Positions 46,501-56,100 of a stretch of DNA of 64,000 bases are shown here, piece after piece. The DNA is from Rhodoferax sp. OV413 (GTDB lineage Bacteria > Pseudomonadota > Gammaproteobacteria > Burkholderiales > Burkholderiaceae_C): positions 124,001-188,000 of the forward strand of contig CAMAWD010000002.1 of assembly GCA_945861785.1 (NCBI GenBank). Direction: 5' to 3'. Both the position numbers and the translations under genes were made by a program. The first letter of the stretch is position 1, and each line of letters starts with the position of its first letter. A model generated the notes under the pieces. The model saw only the letters and a program-made list of their open reading frames with translations. It did not search any database and was not told the DNA's origin.

Positions 46501-47045
46501 TTTTCAGTCTCGCGGCGGCGTTCCTTGTATTTGGAAACACCGGCCGCCTCCTCCAGGAACAGCCGCAACTCCTCGGGCTTGGACTCAATGATGCGGCTGA
46601 TCGTGCCCTGGCCAATGATGGCGTAAGCCCGTGGGCCCAGGCCGGTGCCGAGAAAAACGTCCTGGACGTCGCGCCGGCGTACAGGCTGGTTGTTGATGTA
46701 GTAGCTGCTGGTGCCGTCGCGCGTCAACACCCGTTTGACGGCGATCTCGGCAAACTGCCCCCACTGGCCTCCGGCACGGTGGTCGGCATTCTCGAACACC
46801 AGTTCCACGCTGGCGCGGTTGGCTGGCTTGCGGGTGGTGGTGCCGTTGAAGATGACGTCTTGCATCGACTCGCCGCGCAATTCGCTGGCGCGGCTCTCGC
46901 CCAGCACCCAGCGCACCGCATCCATGATGTTGGATTTGCCACAGCCGTTGGGCCCGACCACGCCGACCAACTGGCCGGGCAACATGAAATTGGTCGGCTC
47001 GGGGAAGGACTTGAAACCGGATAACTTGATCGAATTGAGACGCAC
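43530..47045 (-). CDS. smc: chromosome segregation protein SMC
   Basis: [51 protein letters not shown]; long coiled coil; [40 protein letters not shown]; GTG start at 47045. Confidence 0.97.
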   Translation of the reverse strand: [1171 protein letters not shown]

Positions 47046-47274
47046 GGGAGACAGAAACCAGGTTGGCGATGCGGAGACAGAAACCGGGTGCATTGCCACC
47101 CGGAGCGGGCGCTTCGATGATACCCCGAGCGCCGGGCGCAATTGCACAGCGCCACGGCCTGGATTGGCCGCGCAGCGGCTTGCAGACAAGGGCAAGCGTG
47201 ATAGCATCCCGGCCCATCAGGGCGGCACCGTGTATTGGCACCCGACCCATTGAGCAGCACCAACTGGAGCAACT

Positions 47275-48012
47275 ATGCAACGCTTCGATGAAATTGACGA
47301 CCCGCGGCGCATGCTGCTCATCCGGGCCCTCACCGCCGGGCTGCTCGGTCTCACTGCAGCCGGCAGCCAGGCCATCACCTTCGGTATTTTTGGCAGCAAG
47401 CCACGCAAGCTGCCGGCAGGGCAATCCATCTATGGCCTGTCTGGCCAGGTGACGGTCAACGACAAAGAGGCCACGCTCGCCACCACGATCAAACCCGGCG
47501 ACACCGTGCAGACTGCGCAAAACAGCGAAGTGGTGTTTGTCGTGAACACACATTCGATGATCCTGCGCAGCGACAGCAAACTCTTGATCGAGCCGCCTGA
47601 AAATACCACCGAATCACTGATCATCGGCGGCCTGCGCATGCTGAGCGGCAAGTTGCTCTCGGTGTCACGCAACTCACCGATGCGGCTGACCTCGTCGACA
47701 GCCACCATCGGAATTCGCGGAACCGGCTTTTACATCGAAGCCGACCCGGAGCGCACCTACTTCTGCACCTGTTACGGCGCCACGGAAGTACAGGCCACCG
47801 CCGACCCGACCAGCCGGGAAAACATCACCGCCAAGCACCACGACCGCCCGGTTTACATCGTGGCGGACGGTGGTGCCGGCAACAACATCCGCAATGCGCC
47901 ATTCGTGAACCACACCGACCAGGAACTGGCGCTGATCGAAACCCTGGTAGGGCGCAGGACGCCGTTCGTGTTTTCGAACGACGTGTACACCGGGCCGCGC
48001 AGAACCTATTGA
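47275..48012 (+). CDS. FecR-domain-containing exported/membrane protein
   Basis: VNDKEATLATTIKPGDTVQTAQNSEVVFVVNTHSMILRSDS...LLSVSRNSPMRLTSSTATIGIRGTGFYIEADPERTYFCTCYG. Confidence 0.8.
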   Translation: MQRFDEIDDPRRMLLIRALTAGLLGLTAAGSQAITFGIFGSKPRKLPAGQSIYGLSGQVTVNDKEATLATTIKPGDTVQTAQNSEVVFVVNTHSMILRSDSKLLIEPPENTTESLIIGGLRMLSGKLLSVSRNSPMRLTSSTATIGIRGTGFYIEADPERTYFCTCYGATEVQATADPTSRENITAKHHDRPVYIVADGGAGNNIRNAPFVNHTDQELALIETLVGRRTPFVFSNDVYTGPRRTY

Positions 48013-48103
48013 GTCTGAGCCCGGGCTGGTGCACATGCGCTGGCGCTGGCCCTGGCGCTTCTCCAACCGGCAGCCAGGCCTGCACTGCGCCGCCTGTCAC
48101 CGG

Positions 48104-50131
48104 CTACTCCGGTGCGCCGTTCACAATCCAGCTGACGAACTTGTCATAGTCTTCGCGCCCTGCAGCACCTGGTGCCAAGCTGGTGTCAAACCCGGATCGC
48201 TGTCCGCCGTTGTGGTGATTGCCGGAAGGCTTGCGTAACAAGGGGCTGGCAATCCAGTCGGTGAGGTTGACCCGGCCCCGCAACTCGGTGTAGAACCAAT
48301 GGTCGTTGGTGGCGCTGTTTTCAGTGCCCGGCCCGGTGCCAGCACGGTCGTAACTTTCATACCAGACCGGCGGAATCACGATGCCGTTGCCGTTTGGCCG
48401 GTGGCAACTCGCGCAATTGCCCAATCCATTTTGCAGTGTGTCCTTGATGTCGGCAAACCGCAGCAGTTGCGGCGTGTAGGGGTTGCCCTGGCTGTCGACC
48501 AAGGCGCCGGCAGTCTTGACTTGGATCGTCAACTGCGCCGGCACGCTGGTGGCTGTGGCTGAGCTTGCAAGCAAACGCAGCACATAAGTCCCAATGGCAG
48601 GTGCAGTGAATACCGGCGTGGCAGAAGTCGGATTGGTCAGCGTGGCTGCGCCCGGGCCACTCACGATGCTCCACTGGTAACTGGTGGAATACAAACTCAT
48701 CGCGGCCGACAGCGTGGTGGCGCCCTGCAGCACCACGCGGTCCGGTCCCGGATCGGCGATCGGGCGCTCGGGCAGCAAATCGCCATCGGCAAAGGCACCA
48801 CCCAATGTCACACTCTTCAAGTAGCTTGCCATGGTCTGCAGCATGCCCAAGGTGCTGTGGAACTTGTCGTAGATCAGTTTGGCCAGCGGCATGTTGCCGC
48901 GGTCAACGATATGCGCCTTGATGCGGTCCTTGTAGCTGTCGAACTGCGGGAAGGTTTCGAAACTGATGTCCGCCTGGTGGCCTGTGCCACGCAACAGGTG
49001 GCAGACCCGGCAGGCTTGCGCCTGCACATTCAGGTACAGGGCGTCCTGCCCGGCGGCGGACCAACTGGCTTGCACATAGTTGTCCACGGTTTTGCTCATG
49101 GCCATTGGCAAGGTGTCGCCGCCATACATGTCTTTCAGGTGGGCGGCAGCGGAGCCTTGGTATTCATGCGCAGTGGCAACGCGCCGGCACAGGTCTTCCG
49201 GCAAGGTCGGCAACGTGCCGGTAGGCAGCGGGAACGAGCACAACACCATCTTGTTGATTTCCTTGATCGCCGCTTCCTGGTCCACGCGCGAAAAACCGGG
49301 GATGGTGGTGGAATAGTCGAGCGACGCGGTCTCGAAAGGGTGCAGCCTCGCCTGCACATCACCACGGTGCTGCGAGTAGGAGTTCACCACCAGGGAGAAC
49401 AGTTTCTTGCCTGTGGCATCGGGTGGCGTCAGGGGGTCACCACGGCCACCATGGCAGGATGTGCAGACGGTGGGCATGGCCTTGGCGGGGCGACCATCCA
49501 GACTGATGGTGTTGAGCCTGGCGCCAGTGGTCGGGTCATAGGTATAGAACTTGACAAAACTGCCGTTGGCTGGCCGCCCACCAGACCCGGCCAGCGGGCC
49601 CGGGCTGAACTCGATCGCGTTGGTGCCCAGGTGCCATTGCTCGACATCTTTGATCGCGGCCTCCAGGTTGAGCGGCGAATAACCACCGTAGGCGCCCACC
49701 AGGTAGTTCTCCACCACAAAGGCCAGCGTGCCGTCGGGCTTGCGGTGTGCCGTCATCTTGCGGCCGTACCCCAGGTCGCGCTGGTCACCGACGATAACGT
49801 TGACCTCGGTGTGTCCACCGGTGGTGACGCCAATGCTGTTGAATGTCTTGAACTTCGCAAGCGTGTCGCGGTCGTTGCCCGGGTCGACGGCCTCGTAGTA
49901 GGCGACGGCATACTCTGCCTCACCCACCTGGTAAGTGTTGTCCGCCAGAACGACAGGGTTCGGGTACAACAGAAACCGGTCAAGACCGACCGCAGCTGCT
50001 GCCGCTCGCACAAAAGGAACAACGTCACCCGATGTACTGGTGCTGGCGCCGCCACCGCCACAGGCGGCCATCAGCAATGCCATGGCAAGGCCCGCCAACC
50101 TCAACACAACACGTGTAAAGCGCATCGTCAT
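48104..50131 (-). CDS. tri-heme c-type cytochrome lipoprotein with an Ig/PKD-like domain
   Basis: Lipobox LAMALLMAACGGGG; CxxCH motifs CTSCH (49451-49465), CRVCH (48998-49012), CASCH (48401-48415); Ig/PKD-like stretch ADPGPDRVVLQGATTLSAAMSLYSTSYQWSIVSGPGAATLTNPTSATPVFTAPAIGTYVLRL. Confidence 0.85.
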   Translation of the reverse strand: MTMRFTRVVLRLAGLAMALLMAACGGGGASTSTSGDVVPFVRAAAAAVGLDRFLLYPNPVVLADNTYQVGEAEYAVAYYEAVDPGNDRDTLAKFKTFNSIGVTTGGHTEVNVIVGDQRDLGYGRKMTAHRKPDGTLAFVVENYLVGAYGGYSPLNLEAAIKDVEQWHLGTNAIEFSPGPLAGSGGRPANGSFVKFYTYDPTTGARLNTISLDGRPAKAMPTVCTSCHGGRGDPLTPPDATGKKLFSLVVNSYSQHRGDVQARLHPFETASLDYSTTIPGFSRVDQEAAIKEINKMVLCSFPLPTGTLPTLPEDLCRRVATAHEYQGSAAAHLKDMYGGDTLPMAMSKTVDNYVQASWSAAGQDALYLNVQAQACRVCHLLRGTGHQADISFETFPQFDSYKDRIKAHIVDRGNMPLAKLIYDKFHSTLGMLQTMASYLKSVTLGGAFADGDLLPERPIADPGPDRVVLQGATTLSAAMSLYSTSYQWSIVSGPGAATLTNPTSATPVFTAPAIGTYVLRLLASSATATSVPAQLTIQVKTAGALVDSQGNPYTPQLLRFADIKDTLQNGLGNCASCHRPNGNGIVIPPVWYESYDRAGTGPGTENSATNDHWFYTELRGRVNLTDWIASPLLRKPSGNHHNGGQRSGFDTSLAPGAAGREDYDKFVSWIVNGAPE

Positions 50132-50139
50132 ACCCTCAC

Positions 50140-53100
50140 CTAAAACCGCAGCAGATAGACCGCCGACAACTGGTTGCCCTTGTAACTCTTGGGAGAGGTC
50201 ACAAAAGAGGGTCGCAGGCCGGGCGTGGAGCGCACATTGCGCCACGAAAAGTCGATCGAGTCCTTCGGGCCGAAACTCAGGTTGTAGCCCAGCGTCAGCA
50301 AGGTGGTTCGGCCCTCCACCTTGTAACTGAACAACTGGCCACCGGCAAACGCATCATCCTGAGCGAACACCTTGGAAATGGTCACGTTCTCCAGCGATGC
50401 CTGGCCGGTGGACACGATGTCGCCGAAACGCCATTCGGTACCGAGATAGATCGTCTCGCGGTTGCTCAGGGCGTAGTCCGCGTTGGCGCGAAGCGACCGG
50501 TCACGGGTGCTGAACACGTCACTGCGGGCATTGCGCAGGTTGAAAGCGGCGGCGCCAAACAGCCCGATACGGTCGGTCAGCGGCAGTCGCACCGAAACAC
50601 CGGTCGTGAAGCGGTACCCATCGCGCAGGGAAGATTCGAAAGCCTCGCCGGTGAGCTTGGCTGACGCGCCGTAGGTTGGCTCGTCGAATTCGGAAGAATT
50701 GCGGTACTGGTACTCGGCCTCGACACCCAGGCTGGCACGGCTGAGCCCGTTGAAGCGGTGGAATTTCTCGCCTCCGCCAGAGCCGGTCACCAAAACGCGT
50801 GACTGCGCTGTCAGGTCGTAGATCCAGGTCTTGCCCACATTGACGCTGTACGAGTCATCGCTGAGCCGGTCCGGGCCCGCCTTGGCGCGTGTGACGTTGC
50901 TGTCGGTGGTGTAACCGGCATCGAACTGCAGATTGCCAGGTTCGTCGTCTTTTTCCTGTTCGGCAAGACGCAACTTCGGCAGGCCCCGCGCGTCGAAATC
51001 CTTGCTCAGGCGCAGGCGCAATGCGTAACTCGAATCATTCGAGAACGAGTGGCTGAGCTGGTATTCGAGCGACAGCGTCAGGCCGTCGCGCATCAGGAAT
51101 TCGCTGCCAACACCCAGCACAATCGAGTTGCGCGCGCCGCCGCTCGACAAGAGTCCGAATCGGGGCCCGCCCGGCTGGTCGGCGTAACCGACAAAGGCCT
51201 CGCCGCTACCGCGGAACTCATGCCGCAACTCGGCGCGCACCTTGGGCACCGCGTAACCAAAACTGGTTGCGTGCGCCGATTCTGCACGCACACCCAGCGC
51301 GCCCTGCACCGATGTCGACGTCTGGCCGAAGTAGGTCAACGCAAAAGCGCCGGCGCCGGTTTCGGTGCTGGTCTTGATGCGGTCGGTGGAGAAGTCGATG
51401 CGGCCATACGGCGAGACCAGCAGGTCCCGGTCACGCCATTCGTAACCTCCGGTCAAAGAGCCGAACACCTGCGTGCCGGCGCGTTGCCCCAGGGCGAAGT
51501 CGTTCATCGGCGCCACAAAACGCCGGGTGTCAAAGTCGAGCGACCCGATGCCCAGCAGGCCGTCCACATAGGTGTTGTCCTGCAACTGGTAACTGCCATA
51601 CACGGCCAGCGAATACCCCTTGGAGCGATTGACCGAGCCGTCGGTGCCGATGGTGGCCTTGTCACGTGCGTAACCCAGGCCCAGGCCGACTGCCAGGTCT
51701 TTGTTGATGCGTTTGTCGACACCGACGCTGATGCCGTTGGAGCTGAACTCGGAGCTGCTGAAGCCGCCACTGGCATCGCGGGTGCCGAAACTCGCGACGC
51801 CTTCGATCCAATAACTGGTGTTGCCCGAGGCGTCTGGCTTGGTGTTCAGGCCCAGGCCTGACCCGACACCCGCCAGGTCCAGCGAGCGCGACTTGATCAG
51901 TGAAATGACGCTGTCGGCGAACGGCAGCGACTTGAGGCCGGTGCCGGTGGCAATGGCGTTCAGGGCCTCTGCCTCGCGGAGCGCAACTGCACCCCTGTTG
52001 GCGCCTTGGCCCGAGGACCCGCCCGGGCCCTGTTGGCCCAGCATCTCGATGCCAATGGTTCTGGGCAGCGCCAATGCGGCCCCGGTTGTCAGGTTGCTGG
52101 CGCCGGTGGTGCCGCTGGCGGAGAACGGCGACGGCGTGTCGACCGGCAACGCAGACTGGACGCCGCGCGACGTGGCCGAGGAGGTGTAACCTGTGGTCGC
52201 CACTGTGGCGGGCAAAGTCGGCAAGAGGCTGCCCGCGCTGCTTGCGGCAATGGCGCCCTGGCCTTTGTCGGTGCCAGCACCCGCCAGGGCAGCGGCGGCG
52301 AAACCACCGTTGGACGCCCCGGCCAGACCTGGCACGGGGGATGCCGCGCCTTGCTGCAATGCGCCGGCAGCCGGGGTGACTGTTCCGCCACCGCGGTGCA
52401 GGGCTTCCATGCGGCGCTGGAAGTTGGACACCTGCGCCCGGGAGAAGCGCTGGGAGGTTTCGGCCTGTGCGGCGATGACTGCCACGACCGCAGTTTCCTG
52501 GATCGGGTCGGGCCGGCCAGTGACCGTGACCGCCACCACACCTTGCGGGGACGTTCCCCCGACACCCGTAGCGACAAAACTGAACGCGTCTGCGCCAAAG
52601 TAGTTGTTCACTGGCGTGAAGGTCACGACAGTGCCATTGGCGACCGCCGTGCCATGCGCGGGGGTGGCCACGATGGTCACCCCGGTCGGCGCAAAACCGC
52701 TGAACACGCAACTCGCGATGTCGAGTGTGCCCGTGGTGTTGATTGGCACCGACATGGCGCATCCGGCGGGTGCCGGAATGCCGATGGTGAATTGCACCGG
52801 CCGGCTGCCCGGGCCGGCGGCGTTGGTGGCGGCTATCGTGGCCGCGAATACACCCGGTGTCGTGGGTGTGCCTGTGATCGCGCCAGTGCCGGTGTTGATC
52901 ACCAGACCGGGCGGCAACCCGGTGGCGCTGTAGCTCAGGATTGGCGGGTTGCTGGCAAGCACCTGGATCTGCGTGATGGCGGTACCGGCGGCAACTGTCA
53001 CAAAGGTCGGGCTGCTGATGGCAGGCACCGTGCTGGGATTGATGGTGAAGCCCAGCGCCAGTGCGGCGCTGGTGCCAGAGGCATTCGTGGCTGTCAGGTT

Positions 53101-56100
53101 GGTGCTGAAGATGCCACTGACTGTGGGGGTACCCGTGATTGCCCCGGTACTGGTGTTCAGCGACAGGCCGCCCGGCAGGCTGCTGGGCGCAACAACTGCA
53201 TAAGAGAGGATCGGGCCGTTGGTGGCCGTGATCTGGTAGGCGGACAAAGCAGTGTTGACAGTGCCTGTGGCTGTATTGGCGCTGTTGATCAGCGGAACCA
53301 CATTCGGGTTGATTGCAACATTCACTGTGGCGCTGTTGCCGGTGCCGATCAGGTTGGTCGCACTCAGGACCACCGGGAACACGCCGCTCAGTGTGGGTGT
53401 GCCCACGATCTGACCAGAACCGTTGACCGACAGCCCGGCGGGCAACCCGCTCGCCGAATAACCAGTAATCACCGCATTGGTGGCATTGATCTGGATCGGC
53501 GTGATGGCGGCGCCCACTGTGCCGGCCAGCGGCGCAATGGTCGCCGTCACCACCGGAACCGAGGTCGGCAGAATACTGAAACTCAGGGCAAACAGCGCGC
53601 TGGTGCCAGCTGCGTTGGTGGCAGTCAGATTGACGCTGCCCGGCCCGCTCAGGGTCGGTGTACCGGTGATCGCGCCGGTGCTGGTGTTCAGGTTCAGCCC
53701 GGCCGGCAAGGCGCTGGGCGCAACGACCGCGAAACTGAGCAAGGGCGGCTGGCTGGCCAGCACCTGGTAACCGGAGAACACCTGGTTGACATTGGTCGAC
53801 ACATTGGCAGCGCTGCTGATCACCGGCACGACATTCGGATTGATTTGCAGATTGAGCGTGGCACTGTTTCCTGTGCCCGCAGCGTTGGTGGCGCTGAGAA
53901 CCACCGGGAATACGCCGCTTTGGGTGGGTGTGCCCACGATCTGGCCCGACACATTGACCGACAGGCCCGCTGGCAGACCGCTGGCGCTGTAGCCGGATAT
54001 GGTCGGGTTGGTCGTATTGATCTGGATCGGCGTGATTGCGGCGCCCACCGTACCAGCCACGGCGGGAATTGTGGCTGTGACGACCGGCAAGGTGGTCGGC
54101 GCGATGGTGAAGGCAAGGGCAAACGGCAGGCTGGTGCCCGCCGCGTTGGTTGCGCTCAGGTTGGTCGTCAGCTGCCCGCTCACGGTCGGCGTGCCGGAGA
54201 TCGCGCCGGTCGTGGTGTTGAGCGTCAGCCCGGTGGGCAGCACGCTGGGCGCCACGACCGCATAAGCCGTGACTGGCGCCTGGCTCGCCACAATCTGGTA
54301 ACCCGCAAACGCCACGTTCACGCTGGTTGACACCGAGGCCGTTCCTGAAATGACCGGCACGACATTGGGGTTGATCCGGATCGTGACCGACGCTGTCGAC
54401 CCGGTGCCGACGAGATTGGCCGCACGCAATACGACGGCAAAGTCGCCACTCTGGGTCGGTGTGCCGGTGATCTGGCCAGTATTTGCATTGACCGACAAAC
54501 CTGTGGGGAGGCCGGTTGCAGAATAACCGCCCGTCAGGACAGGCAGGTTCGTCGCATTGATCTGGATCGCGGTAATTGCCGTACCGACTGTTCCCGTCAC
54601 GGCGGGAGACGCAGCCAGCGCAGGTGTGGCGGTGACCAAGGGCACGGCATTGGGATTGACGCGAATGGTCACCGAAGCCGTGCTGCCGGTGCCGACCAGG
54701 TTGGCCGCCCCAAGGACGACCGCAAAGTCGCCACTCTGCGTTGGGATACCGGAAACGATTCCGGTGTTGGCGTCCACGGCCAGCCCTGCTGGCAGCCCGG
54801 TAGCCGAATACCCGCCAGCCAGAATCGGCAGGTTCGTGGCGCTGATCTGGATCGGGGTGATGGCAGCGCCCACCGTCCCGGAAACGGCGGGCGAGGCGGA
54901 CAGGGCCGGCGTCGAACTGACCACTGGCACCAGATTCGGATTGATACGGATCGTCACCGACGCCGTGCTGCCCGGCCCTGCCGCATTGGTGGCGGTCAAG
55001 GTTACGGCGAAGTCACCGCTTTGTGTGGGTGTGCCAACCAGCTGCCCGGACGCGTTGACCGACAGCCCCGCCGGCAGACCGGTTCCGCCGTAACTCAGGA
55101 TAGGCAGATTGGTGGCCGAAATCTGGACTGGCGCGATCGGAGTACCCACGGTGCCGGTGGTGCCAGGCGAAGCAAGCAGCGGTGCTGTCACGCTGGGCAA
55201 GGTGGTCGCGGTGATGGTGAATGCCACCGTGAAATTGCTGCTTGCGCCGAGCAGGTTGCTGGCGGTGAAAGTCGTGCTGACGCTGCCGCTGACGGTCGGA
55301 ATGCCCGCGATGGCGCCGGTGCTGGTGTTGAGCAACAGGCCGGTGGGCAGGACACTCGGCCCCACGATGGCATAACCGGTGATCGGCGGATTGCTGGCCG
55401 TGATCTGGTAACCGGCGAACGACTGGTTCTGGTTGGCCGTGACCGTGGTCGAACCCGAAATCACCGGCACAGCGTTCGGGTTGATACGGACCGTGACCGA
55501 GGCGGCGCTCCCTGTGTTGAACGGGTTGGCGGCAGACAGCACCACGGCGAAGTCGCCGCTTTGTGTTGGTGTGCCTGTGATCAGGCCGGTATTGGCATCG
55601 ACCGATAAACCTGTCGGCAACCCGCTGGCCGCATAACTGCCAGCGGTGATCGGCAGGTTCGTGGCGTTGATCTGGATCTGGGCAATCGGGGTGCCCACAG
55701 TCCCCGTGATCGCCGGCGACGCGGACAAGGCCGGCGTGGAGCTCACGACCGGTGCTGCATTCGGGTTGATACGGATCGTGACCGACGCAGCGCTTCCCTG
55801 GCCAACCAGATTGGAAGCCTTCAGCACGACCGCGAAGTCGCCACTCTGGGTTGGTGTACCCGAAATCACGCCCGAACTGGCATCGGCAGTCAAACCGGAG
55901 GGCAAACCTGTGGCCAGGTAACTGCCTGCGGTGAGGGGCAAATTGGAGGCGTTGATCTGGATCGACGAAATCGGCGAACCGACTGTGCCGGTGAGCAATG
56001 GGGATGCCTGCAATGCCGGCGTGGAGGTCACCACCGGCACTGCATTGGGATTGATCCGGATCGTTACGGATGCCGCGCTGCCCTCGCCGACGAGATTGGT

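Noticed and set aside
47275-48012. FecR protein as part of a FecI/FecR/TonB iron-signalling system
   Set aside because: No ECF sigma factor or TonB-dependent receptor adjacent; FecR domain alone does not support the classical system here.
52006-54330. 774-aa plus-strand ORF and repeated shorter plus-strand ORFs up to 57067
   Set aside because: Antisense to the Ig-repeat region; their periodicity simply mirrors the coding repeats.
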